DNA from: Chryseobacterium sp. 18061
Lineage (GTDB): Bacteria; Pseudomonadota; Gammaproteobacteria; Enterobacterales; Enterobacteriaceae
Reading direction: 5' to 3'
Assembly: GCA_902706205.1 (NCBI GenBank)
Contig: CACSKA010000007.1
Span: forward strand, 124,001 to 188,000
Length of the DNA stretch: 64,000 bases
Of this stretch, positions 39,909 to 48,329 are shown piece by piece. How positions within the stretch are numbered: the first letter of the stretch is position 1; every line of letters starts with the position of its first letter. A program made the translations under genes and the position numbers. A model generated the notes under the pieces. That model made no database searches, was not told the origin of the DNA, and saw only the letters and a program-made list of their open reading frames with translations.

Positions 39909-41132
39909 TTACTTGCTATCACCGATACGGCTTAATGCTGCATAGGCGATACAGGCCACAAGAATAGAATCCAGAGAAGGGATTGTTGTCAGAGTAAATA
40001 AACCTTTAACTGTCATAAAGCCTACTGCCGAGCCGATGATCCAGGCGACAAAGGTCAGAACTTTGATTTGTGGCTCGCGGGTCAACACGCTTTCCTCATA
40101 TCCATTACGGCGATAAAGGAAAAAATCGGCGATATAAATTCCGGCAACAGGCGGTGTGGCAATCCCTAAAAACAGTAAGAACGGAATAAACCACGCCATG
40201 ATGTCCATGCTGCCGACAATCGCCGCCAGCACGCCAAGCGCGATGGTAATTTGCCATTTCGGGAAACGGGTCAGCAGAGTGGATACCACCAACGTTCCCT
40301 GGAACATATTCCCGGCATTACCCGTGATACAGGCGAAAATCAGCAGCAAGGCGCCCGGCAGAACAGCACCAAATACGGCCATCGCGCCGAGCAAAGAACC
40401 TTGCCCACTAATGGCGCTTGGCGTAGCGCCTGCCCAATACAGCAGTGGATAAGCGATCAGGAACGTCAGGCCTGCGGCAATCAGCGCATGTTTGCGGTTA
40501 TGCACAAAGCTGCCGAAGTCGGGTAGGGTGGCGACCAGCACGATAATCGTCCCGACTACGGTCGAAACCGCCACGCCGGTGTTCATACTGGTGATAGCCG
40601 CAGGCGCGGCAACTGTGGTATGGGTGGTCACGTAGAGAATGTAACAAAGCACCAGCGCAATCACCGGCACGGCGAACTGCGCCACTTTGCCTAACACTGC
40701 GAAACCAAACGCGGTTGAAGCGACAAAAATCACGCATCCCGCCGCGACCAGAAGTTGCACCGGCAGCTCCAACCCGTGTTGTGCCAGCAAATCATGCACC
40801 GAATGCCCGAACATATTGGCGGTGACGGCAATCCAGCCAAACAGACTGATCGCCATCAAAATGTTGATCGCAATTGCACCCTGTTCGCCGAATGCATACT
40901 TCACAATGCCATACGTCGGCAGGCGCGCTTTTTCGCCCACGCTGATGGTAATGGCCGACAAAATAGCGAGAATTAACCCGCCGATAATCACTACGCTTAT
41001 CAGCCCCGAACTGGAAAGCTGATTACCGAGACTTGATGATGAAAGCAATACCGGAGTGACGGCAATGCCAAGCAAAATCATGGCAATGCGCAGACCTGAT
41101 GCAGTCCCTGGACTTTCTTCTGTTTTACGCAT
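39909..41132 (-). CDS. CodB-like NCS1 permease
   Basis: A 407-aa membrane protein with about 12 helices and the layout of cytosine permease CodB (NCS1 family). Segments such as GEKARLPTYGIVKYAFG and ITGNAGNMFQGTLV are typical. It probably imports the substrate of the hydrolase/transcarbamylase cluster upstream. NCS1 carriers move cytosine, allantoin, hydantoins and related rings or ureides, so a ureido compound is plausible. The substrate itself cannot be read from the sequence. It starts 26 bp after the preceding gene. Confidence 0.85.
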   Translation of the reverse strand: MRKTEESPGTASGLRIAMILLGIAVTPVLLSSSSLGNQLSSSGLISVVIIGGLILAILSAITISVGEKARLPTYGIVKYAFGEQGAIAINILMAISLFGWIAVTANMFGHSVHDLLAQHGLELPVQLLVAAGCVIFVASTAFGFAVLGKVAQFAVPVIALVLCYILYVTTHTTVAAPAAITSMNTGVAVSTVVGTIIVLVATLPDFGSFVHNRKHALIAAGLTFLIAYPLLYWAGATPSAISGQGSLLGAMAVFGAVLPGALLLIFACITGNAGNMFQGTLVVSTLLTRFPKWQITIALGVLAAIVGSMDIMAWFIPFLLFLGIATPPVAGIYIADFFLYRRNGYEESVLTREPQIKVLTFVAWIIGSAVGFMTVKGLFTLTTIPSLDSILVACIAYAALSRIGDSK

Positions 41133-41158
41133 GACGTGCTCCTTTTGTCTGAGGCGAC

Positions 41159-41551
41159 TCAGACAATGTGAAAGTGGCCGGTGTATTTGCGCCAGCTACC
41201 CATTTCAGTAATTTCTTTCTGGCCTTCGGTGAGCCACGGTTCGGCCAGCACGCCGAGCATGTCGCTGCCGTCTGTGAGTTTCACTTTGCCGATACACAAA
41301 CCCGCAGGTTCGCTCAGGAGTAGCGAGGCAAAAGAGGCCATAGGCAATTCCCAGACTTCCAGCGCTACCGATGTGCCGCCTTCGCTCACGCGCACCATAC
41401 CAGGATGTTTGTCGTTGATGCTCCAGAGGCGGTAATGGGCGTCGGTTTGGTCTTCGCGAACGAATACGCCACCGACTTTCAGCATGTTGCCGTTGAGTTC
41501 CAGGCCGCGCATTAAGGTGCCGTTGACGGCGACCAGAGTGGTATCAGTCAT
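41159..41551 (-). CDS. Stand-alone allophanate-hydrolase C-terminal-like domain
   Basis: A 130-aa protein resembling the C-terminal domain of allophanate hydrolase (AtzF-type, gamma-glutamylcyclotransferase-like fold). The pattern VAVNGTLMRGLELN, YRLWSIND, GMVRVSEGG, VALEVWELP, FASLL, LTDGSDMLGVLAEP and TEMGSWRKY follows that domain in order. Here no amidase domain is fused to it. It overlaps the carbamate kinase gene by 8 bases. Its role may be structural or in handling a carboxylated urea; this is inference. Confidence 0.72.
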   Translation of the reverse strand: MTDTTLVAVNGTLMRGLELNGNMLKVGGVFVREDQTDAHYRLWSINDKHPGMVRVSEGGTSVALEVWELPMASFASLLLSEPAGLCIGKVKLTDGSDMLGVLAEPWLTEGQKEITEMGSWRKYTGHFHIV

Positions 41552-42527
41552 GATTTTCTTCCTTATTTGTTGGGATAATCCAGGTGCCGTTTTGTTGGTT
41601 TAAGGCAGCTTTAATCGCTTGTGGGCTGGTGATTAACCCGCAGGCGTATTTCCCGGCGAGTTGGCTTGCAGTGACGAAATCGACTATTGCTTCGACTTTC
41701 GGCTGCATACTGCCCGCGCCAAATTGCCCCTGCGCAAGCAGTGCTTCGGCTTCTGGAACAGACAATTCGTCCAGCCAGCGTTGTTCAGGCGTACCAAAGT
41801 TAATCGCTACCTTTTCCACGCCGGTTGGGATCAACAGCAGATCGGCACCAAGCTGTTGTGCCAGCAGCGCAGACGCCAGATCTTTGTCGATCACCGCCTC
41901 AACGCCATGCAATTGTTGCTGCGCATCACGTGTAACAGGAATCCCGCCGCCGCCGCAGGCGATAACCAGGCAGCCCTGCTTCAATAATTGGGCAATAGTG
42001 TCGCGCTCGATAATTTCCAGCGGAGCCGGGGATGGCACGGTGCGACGCCAGCCACGACCGGCGTCTTCCATCATCGTCCAGCCGAGTTGCTGTTGGCGCA
42101 GTTCAGCGGTTTGATTATCGAAAAATGCGCCAATCGGTTTATTCGGTTGGCTAAAAGCCAGAGCGTCCTGACTCACCAGGGTTTGGGTTACAATCGTGAC
42201 AATAGGTTTGTTGATACCCCGGCGTTGCAGTTCGTTATGGAGTGCTTTTTGAAACATGTAACCAATCGCACCCTGAGTATCACCCACCGCGTAATCGAGC
42301 GGCACAGGGGCAACTTCTTCTGCTGCCAGCTCGGAGCGGCGCAGAATAAAACCGACCTGCGGGCCGTTGCCATGTGTCAGCACTAAATCCCAACCCGCTT
42401 CTATCATTTCCGCAATATGTGTAACGCTTTCAACAACGGCCTGATATTGGTCAGGAATGCTGTTGTGCTGGTCGTCCTGAATCAGCGCATTACCGCCAAC
42501 GGCCACGACGGCTAAAGGTTTACTCAT
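41544..42527 (-). CDS. Carbamate kinase
   Basis: A 327-aa amino-acid-kinase-fold enzyme that makes ATP from carbamoyl phosphate and ADP. It begins PLAVVAVGGNALIQ, and shows THGNGPQVGFI, VIACGGGGIPV and the DKDLASALLAQQLGAD segment, all typical of ArcC/YahI/AllK. It overlaps the DUF1116 gene by 4 bases (ATGA). In E. coli the oxamate transcarbamylase cluster and the yah cluster also carry such a kinase. It would harvest energy from carbamoyl phosphate released by the adjacent transcarbamylase-type proteins. Confidence 0.93.
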   Translation of the reverse strand: MSKPLAVVAVGGNALIQDDQHNSIPDQYQAVVESVTHIAEMIEAGWDLVLTHGNGPQVGFILRRSELAAEEVAPVPLDYAVGDTQGAIGYMFQKALHNELQRRGINKPIVTIVTQTLVSQDALAFSQPNKPIGAFFDNQTAELRQQQLGWTMMEDAGRGWRRTVPSPAPLEIIERDTIAQLLKQGCLVIACGGGGIPVTRDAQQQLHGVEAVIDKDLASALLAQQLGADLLLIPTGVEKVAINFGTPEQRWLDELSVPEAEALLAQGQFGAGSMQPKVEAIVDFVTASQLAGKYACGLITSPQAIKAALNQQNGTWIIPTNKEENHD

Positions 42528-43945
42528 GCTGATTCTCCTTCGGAAACAACTTTGCCCAGCGCCTGAATGGCGTCAACAAAACAAGACAGGGGGGCCGTCG
42601 TTATGCCAGCGCCAATTTGCCCGACGCCTGCTTGTTTGTGTGCGATACCGGTGTTGATGATTGGCAAAATGCTGCGGTCCGCGACTTTACGGGCATCAAT
42701 GCCTGCGGCGGTTGCCGCAAAATTTAACGCCGGGAGCGTAAATGCCTGGTTTGCGCCAATCGTGATGGCCTGCATACGGCGACTGTTGTTGGTGGCATCG
42801 TCCGGCGTGCCGCCGACAAATTTCACAATTGCAGGGGATGACGCCATCGCAAATCCACCTACACCGGCGGTTTCGGTGATGGCGCTGTCGCCGAGGTCAG
42901 CTGCGGCATCGTCAACGCCGTATCCCGGGAAGAACAATCCTTCGACCGGGTTCGCTGGAGCCTGGTACCACTGGTCGCCAAGGCCAGACAAACGAATCCC
43001 AAAATTCACGCCGTTACGCGCCATCACCGTGACCATTGAGCTGAATGGCACGTTTGCCGCGGCGTCCATCATCGACTTACAGGCGGTCATTGATAAATTA
43101 AGGAAGAAATGATCGTTACTGGTGATAAACGCTACCACCCGTTGAAGCTTATCGAGCGGCAGATTGCAGGCCAGAAGTGCCGGGAACAGGCGCTTGCAAA
43201 GCAGGCCAGTGGCGGCGGCATTGCGGTTATGCACTTCGTCGCCCATATGCAGCGCCTGTGACATCAGCGGTTTCAGCTCTAACTCGCCGAGTTCACGAAC
43301 CGCCGCTTTCAGCGCCGGAGCCAGCTCTTCTCGCATCCAATGTAAACGCTGCAAAACTTCGTCGTTATTGGCACCAAAGCGCAGAACCTTGCCAAGGCCT
43401 TCGTTAAAATTGCTGAATGCGCGTTCACCATTAGTTTTGTTTTCAATCACCCACAGCGGCATCGACGGGCTGATAATCCCCGCCATTGGGCCGACAGCGT
43501 GATAGTGGTGGCAAGGTTCGAGGTCAACATCACCGTTGTGAGCCATTAATTCAGCGGCTTCATGCGTGTTCGCCCAGCCTTCAAACAGAATCGCACCGAC
43601 AATCGCCCCTTTAACCGGGCCGCACATATTCGACCAGCTAATCGGTGGGCCAGAATGCAGAATCAGTTTGCGTTGTGCCATTTCTGGGATCGCTACGCGA
43701 GCTTCCAGGACATCAATCAGGACCGGCTGCGCGCTTAAATAGCGTTCAAAAGCGATCTGGTTAGCTTGCTCAACCAACGGATGGCGCAGCAGTGACGCTA
43801 AATCCAGTCCTGCCTGAACATCGCCCGCAGCAGGCGGTTGCCAGCTCAGCGCAGTCACATTACCACCCACCTGCTGTAAATTTTCGGCAAAGCTTTTAAG
43901 CCCGGCGTTGACGACTTTTAGCGGCTGATTAAATAGAGTATTCAT
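42524..43945 (-). CDS. DUF1116 protein, YlbE/YahG-like (AllG type)
   Basis: A 473-aa protein of the DUF1116 family. Homologues are E. coli YlbE, now AllG, a subunit of oxamate transcarbamylase, and YahG (472 aa). Recognised by HSGPPISWSNMCGPVKGAI, by MARNGVNFGIRLSGLGDQWYQAPA and by GYGVDDAAADLGDSAITETAGVGGFAM, each named here by region. The start at 43945 (MNTLFNQPLKVVN) overlaps the fdrA stop by 4 bases; the longer frame upstream lies inside fdrA and is not used. Confidence 0.88.
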   Translation of the reverse strand: MNTLFNQPLKVVNAGLKSFAENLQQVGGNVTALSWQPPAAGDVQAGLDLASLLRHPLVEQANQIAFERYLSAQPVLIDVLEARVAIPEMAQRKLILHSGPPISWSNMCGPVKGAIVGAILFEGWANTHEAAELMAHNGDVDLEPCHHYHAVGPMAGIISPSMPLWVIENKTNGERAFSNFNEGLGKVLRFGANNDEVLQRLHWMREELAPALKAAVRELGELELKPLMSQALHMGDEVHNRNAAATGLLCKRLFPALLACNLPLDKLQRVVAFITSNDHFFLNLSMTACKSMMDAAANVPFSSMVTVMARNGVNFGIRLSGLGDQWYQAPANPVEGLFFPGYGVDDAAADLGDSAITETAGVGGFAMASSPAIVKFVGGTPDDATNNSRRMQAITIGANQAFTLPALNFAATAAGIDARKVADRSILPIINTGIAHKQAGVGQIGAGITTAPLSCFVDAIQALGKVVSEGESA

Positions 43946-45501
43946 GCGATTGCATCCTTCTTCTGTGCCTGGCTGTTTGCGATATGGCTTGCCCAAAGTG
44001 CAGCCTGAACGTTGCAATCGGCGACGATAATTCCCGCATCGCGCAGCGCATTCATTTGTTGGGAACGTTGTTGTGGGTCGGCTTCGGTGCCGCAAACGTG
44101 GGCAATCAAAAGCGGGGCGTGTTGTTGGTCGATATGTGAAAGTAACTCAAGCAGTTCGGCTGCGGGTTCGCTGGATGCGCCATAACCCAGCACTAAATCG
44201 AACAGCACGACGGCAGTATCCGGGCAGGCCATTTCGGCCAGCATGCGCTGGTTACGCAGGCTTGGGTCAATCATCGGGTGTGGGCGGCCACGGGTGAAAT
44301 CGTCGTCACCCATATCGATCAGCGTGTGACCCTGGCTTTGCCAGATATTTGCCAGTTTGTGGTTTCCGACAACCGGCGTATTGGAGTACGCGATATGGCC
44401 TTGTTGCTGGCAAATAAGCTGGCTTTCAAAACAGAAAGTGCCGCCTGCGAATACGCCGCGAATGGCTGTGCGCTGTGCATCCAGTGTTTGAGAATGTTGG
44501 TTCAGCATCGCGATATGCTGCGGGTCTAGGTGTGCGACCGTTGCCGGGAGCGAGCGGTTTTTTAACAACGCGACCGCGATTTCTGCGGCATCGGCAAGGG
44601 TGCTGGCAGCCGTCACGCCCTGACGCGTAATATCTTCTGCTTTCGCGCCCAGGAAGTTCACCACCACCGGTTTATTGGCAGCTTGAGCGCACTTGAGAAT
44701 TTGTTCCGCTACCGGGCGAGCCGGTGGCTTGGAAATTAAAACAATCACTTTTGTTTCGGGATCTTCAGCCAGCGCGTTCAGACCGAACAGCATTGAAATT
44801 CCGCCAATCTCTTCGCTGAGATCGTGTCCGCCAGTACCAAGTGCTTGTGAAATACCCGCGCCCAGTTGGTCGATACGACAAGTCACTTCCTGCACGCCTG
44901 TGCCAGATGCGCCAACAATGCCAATCGTGCCACGTTTCACTACGTTGGCAAAACCCAACGGCATGCCATTGATAATGGCGGTGCCGCAGTCTGGCCCCAT
45001 CACCATACGATTTTTCTGCTGCGCGAGAAGCTTAATCTGCTTTTCCTGCGCGACGCTGACGTTGTCGCTGAACATCATCAAGTTCATACCCAGCTGTAGC
45101 GCTTTGATGGCTTCGGCTGCGGCGTAATCACCCGGTACGGAAATCAGTGCGAGATTCGCATCGGGTTCCTTTTCCAGCGCCATTTCGATGCTGACCAAAT
45201 CCGGTGCGCGCGCACCGGTGTTGCTACCTTCGTCCGGCTTGCTATTCAGGCGCTGGCGGGCAAGCTCAAGTGCCTGAGTGCAGGCATCTTCTTCGCCCAT
45301 CAAGGCGATGATCAAGTCGTTTGGACCGGCATTGAAATTGTCACCTAATCCCGCGTCATGAAGCTGCTCCAGATTAGTCGCGGTGCCCATGACAACTGAG
45401 GCCTGGGTAATGCCCGGAAGCTTACTGATTTGCGCCGAAATCTGCATCAGGGAAACCGAATCCTGATACAGCCTGGCAAAAACTTTATGCATGATGCTCA
45501 T
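43942..45501 (-). CDS. fdrA: FdrA-family protein, YahF/AllF-like
   Basis: A 519-aa protein of the succinyl-CoA-synthetase-like FdrA family. Homologues are FdrA (AllF) of the E. coli oxamate transcarbamylase and YahF. It shows YQDSVSLMQIS at the N-terminus, SDNVSVAQE, MGPDCGTAIINGMPLGFANVV, GIVGASGTGVQEVT and DMGDDDFTRGRPHPMIDP. The start at 45501 is the likeliest of two nearby ATGs; the ribosome-binding site is weak. In oxamate transcarbamylase this type of subunit takes part in making or splitting oxalurate with carbamoyl phosphate. Confidence 0.88.
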   Translation of the reverse strand: MSIMHKVFARLYQDSVSLMQISAQISKLPGITQASVVMGTATNLEQLHDAGLGDNFNAGPNDLIIALMGEEDACTQALELARQRLNSKPDEGSNTGARAPDLVSIEMALEKEPDANLALISVPGDYAAAEAIKALQLGMNLMMFSDNVSVAQEKQIKLLAQQKNRMVMGPDCGTAIINGMPLGFANVVKRGTIGIVGASGTGVQEVTCRIDQLGAGISQALGTGGHDLSEEIGGISMLFGLNALAEDPETKVIVLISKPPARPVAEQILKCAQAANKPVVVNFLGAKAEDITRQGVTAASTLADAAEIAVALLKNRSLPATVAHLDPQHIAMLNQHSQTLDAQRTAIRGVFAGGTFCFESQLICQQQGHIAYSNTPVVGNHKLANIWQSQGHTLIDMGDDDFTRGRPHPMIDPSLRNQRMLAEMACPDTAVVLFDLVLGYGASSEPAAELLELLSHIDQQHAPLLIAHVCGTEADPQQRSQQMNALRDAGIIVADCNVQAALWASHIANSQAQKKDAIA

Positions 45502-45594
45502 GTGAGAATACCTGTGTTTTACCGCCCGAATGTCATATTCAGGCAAAGCTAAACCGCACCGGATGAGATGTTTTATCCAGTAGACGGTAAGAAT

Positions 45595-46476
45595 TTAATG
45601 TGCGGCTTTTAGCGTTCGCAGGCCATGTAACAGCCCGGCCAGGCAATCGACGCCGGATGAACTGCCAAATTGCATGACCGACAGCGCGGCTGCGCGAATG
45701 TTTGCCGTGTCGGCCTCGCTATAAAGCAGCGTAATGAGTCGGCAAATGGGTTCGGAAAAATGCCCCTGTAGCCCGCGAGCCAAATAATGGCGGCTGATGT
45801 CATTTGTGCGTGACAGCAGTGGCGGGATAACGCTTTGCAGATTTGTCCAATGTGCTTCCATGCTTTCAACCTGCCGCCATGACCAGAGTGCAGCCAGATA
45901 ACCCAACAAATAATCGTCACCGTCAGGCGTCAAGCCCTGTCCGAAGCCGATAACTTTTAATAGTTGTGCGTTTATCACTACGCGACTGTCGTTCGCCGTA
46001 AGACTCACCGCTAAACTTTGCGGCCACGTTTGCGGTAATAACTGCAACACGCTGTTGATAGCCTGTTGCTGGCAATACTCTCGCAGCTGTTGAGCGAGTG
46101 TTTGATAGTGCGCCAGTGCGCCAGGCAACCCCTGTTTTACTTGAGCCGGTGATGGCCACTCGGGATGCCATTGCGCACTGCCTCGCAAAAATATGCTCAA
46201 GCGTTGCGTGGTGAGAATTCCGTCACGCCAGATGAACAGCTCGTCGGGATTCGTCTGTTGCCGCCAGTCCCAACCGGAGGGCAACGCGAGACGTATCGCA
46301 TCGGGTAGTTGCTGGTACTTTTGCGCGCACAGCAACGTCAGCAATTCACCGTCGTCAGCCACCATATTTAGCGCGGAATGAAAGGCGCTATGCAGATGAA
46401 GCGAAACCCATTTGTTGGCTAAACGGCTGGCAGCCAGATAGCCAGCAGAGACCACGGGAAGCGTGACGGCGGCCAT
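45595..46476 (-). CDS. DUF2877 protein, YlbF/YahE-like (AllH type)
   Basis: A 293-aa DUF2877 protein, homologous to YlbF (AllH), the third gene of E. coli oxamate transcarbamylase, and to YahE. The family core LKVIGFGQGLTPDGDDYLLGYLAAL, around residues 173-197, and a C-terminal GSSSGVDCLAGLLHGL are visible. It lies 6 bp after the isochorismatase-type gene and 93 bp before fdrA, all on the same strand. Confidence 0.85.
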   Translation of the reverse strand: MAAVTLPVVSAGYLAASRLANKWVSLHLHSAFHSALNMVADDGELLTLLCAQKYQQLPDAIRLALPSGWDWRQQTNPDELFIWRDGILTTQRLSIFLRGSAQWHPEWPSPAQVKQGLPGALAHYQTLAQQLREYCQQQAINSVLQLLPQTWPQSLAVSLTANDSRVVINAQLLKVIGFGQGLTPDGDDYLLGYLAALWSWRQVESMEAHWTNLQSVIPPLLSRTNDISRHYLARGLQGHFSEPICRLITLLYSEADTANIRAAALSVMQFGSSSGVDCLAGLLHGLRTLKAAH

Positions 46477-46482
46477 GGTGAT

Positions 46483-47148
46483 TTAGCCTTTCAGTCCGTT
46501 AATAATTGCGGTTGAATCGCTTACCCAGCCAAAAATAGCGCCCTGGGCTTTAATCATTTCGAGCGCGTATTTCTGGAATTCAGGGAAGTACGATCCGACG
46601 CAATCTTCAGGAATAATGCATTCATAGCCGCGGTCATTGGCTTCGCGCACGGTGGTGTTGACGCAAACTTCGGTGGTTACGCCGCAAACAATCAGCGTTT
46701 TAATGCCGTTATTTTGCAGAATCAAATGCAGGTCGGTCTGGTAAAAAGCCCCTTTGCCCGGCTTATCGATAATCGGCTCACCAGCGATCGGGTACAGCTC
46801 AGGAATAATGTCGTGACCCGCTTCACCGCGAATCAGCGTGCGACCCATCGGGCCGTTTTCACCGATAAATGTCATGCCGCCGCGAGTCAGTTTGGCTGGA
46901 GGGCAATCAGTGAGATCAGGACGATGCCCTTCGCGGGTGTGAATCACCATTAAACCTTGCAGGCGGGCGACATCAAGAACGCGTTTGCACGGCTCAATTG
47001 CGCTCCGTACCAGAGAAACATCGTTACCCAGCGCTTCGCCAAAACCACCGGCTTCAACAAAATCGCGTTGCATATCGATCATCACCAGCGCGGTACTTTT
47101 TGGATCAAACGGCAGGGAAAAAGGCTGGGCTTTGAAAGCGTGAGTCAT
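46483..47148 (-). CDS. Isochorismatase-like cysteine hydrolase, biuret-hydrolase type
   Basis: A 221-aa cysteine hydrolase, first gene of the cluster. The triad is Asp25 (VMIDMQRDF), a Lys in the DKPGKG segment (Lys129 or Lys132) and the nucleophile Cys162 (GVTTEVCVNTT). The segments IHTREGHRPDL, IIPELYPI, IIDKPGKG and TTVREANDRGYEC are shared with biuret hydrolase (BiuH) and ureidoacrylate-type amidohydrolases, which cut C-N bonds of ureido groups. The exact substrate is open. The start at 47148 has AGGAGA upstream. Confidence 0.85.
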   Translation of the reverse strand: MTHAFKAQPFSLPFDPKSTALVMIDMQRDFVEAGGFGEALGNDVSLVRSAIEPCKRVLDVARLQGLMVIHTREGHRPDLTDCPPAKLTRGGMTFIGENGPMGRTLIRGEAGHDIIPELYPIAGEPIIDKPGKGAFYQTDLHLILQNNGIKTLIVCGVTTEVCVNTTVREANDRGYECIIPEDCVGSYFPEFQKYALEMIKAQGAIFGWVSDSTAIINGLKG

Positions 47149-47430
47149 CGTAAATCTCCTATTCACCAAATGAGAATTCGTAGTGTCTGGTGTGAGTATT
47201 GAGGAGATATGAAAAGTTAGACAGATAAATAGTTTGGCGTGCAGCAACGAAAATTTTGATTCAGAAAGGGAAGGTTAGAAACCTAAAATACAAAGTGTGG
47301 GTGTGATCATAATGGTCATTGCTGCGGCAAAATATTTGATGCTGCAAACCAGCAGGATTAAAAAAAACAGACTCAAGAGTGTGAGCTAATACACTTATTA
47401 TCCTTATGGAAATGCCCTACCGGCACCGAC
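47149..47430. other. Upstream region of the ureido-type cluster
   Basis: No gene is seen. It should hold the promoter of the leftward cluster, and it contains A-rich and AT-rich stretches, but I located no site with confidence. Confidence 0.4.
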
Positions 47431-47640
47431 CCTGTAAATAATTCTGTGTAACTGCCACCGTCTTAAAGGTGATTGCTCATGTGGTCACCGAACTCGATAA
47501 CAAAACGACTCATCGCCAGCCGACATTTCTGGATCGGCATACTCCATTTTTTTGAAGAATCCCTGATCGCCATATAAATAACTTTTCTCACCGAGTCGTC
47601 CGCCGAGAACACTTTGCGCTTTTTGGGCTCCGTTTGGGAA
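47431..47640 (-). pseudogene. IS256-family transposase C-terminal remnant
   Basis: Read leftward, KKRKVFSADDSVRKVIYMAIRD is followed by SSKKWSMPIQKCRLAMSRFVIEFGDHMSNHL and a stop at 47463-47465, the end pattern of Mutator/IS256 transposases. Just outside, tctgtgtaactgcc near 47440-47455 resembles the terminal repeat of such elements. Everything upstream of the last ~60 residues is lost or unreadable. The stretch 47641-47875 has no recognisable gene. Confidence 0.7.
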
Positions 47641-47928
47641 ACGGATCTATGGTCACTCCCGTTTTTGCAACACCGATTTTGACGATAAGTTGGCTTGCCT
47701 GAATCTATCCGGCGTCTGAATGGGATTTTATTCCCGCGCCCCGATGAGTTCCGCGCCTGATGAACCTCCAGAAAATATACGGCTTCAATGAGCCTTTCCG
47801 TTTTACAGGTTCCTCAACAGGCCGGAGGGCCGTTCGTATCATCAATAATCAGTATCCGCAAAACCAGATGAGTGATTGTTTAAACCGGTGTATTTCTCGT
47901 TATGCTTCGTAAGTTTGATGTCGTGTCA

Positions 47929-48190
47929 TCAGTGCCAGGCTATTCTGCCCAGCTTGTTTGCCAGAGCACAGATCACGATAAAGTTCCATTTCCGGCATAG
48001 TAACTCCCTGACCCAGTCGACCAATTTACCAGACTGTTGCTCCAGTTTTTGTATGAATAGCCTGGCACACGGAAACAGCAAGGTTCGGATCTTTTTATTG
48101 CCTCGCTTGCTGATACCCAGCAATGTTGTCCGGCCACCGATGCTGTACTGCCGGGGAACCAGCCCTGTTGCCGCTGCAAAATGCATTGCG
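47929..48190 (-). pseudogene. IS110-family transposase C-terminal remnant
   Basis: Reads HFAAATGLVPRQYSIGGRTTLLG, SKRGNKKIRTLLFPCARLFI, QKLEQQSGKLVDWVRELLCRK and ICALANKLGRIAW, the C-terminal transposase_20 domain of IS110 elements. The N-terminal half is missing. It is on the same strand as the IS110 N-terminal remnant at 38560-38893, on the other side of the ureido-type cluster. Confidence 0.82.
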
Positions 48191-48329
48191 CCACCTCATA
48201 TGCCATTCTCGTGAATGGCTGAACTTATCACTCAATGGCGGGAAGTCGCAGCGGTGTTCAGTCTTCATGTCCGCAAATGTGGAACCTTTCGATTTTTAAC
48301 CATTTTTTCCCGTGGCGTCGTATTTCCAC

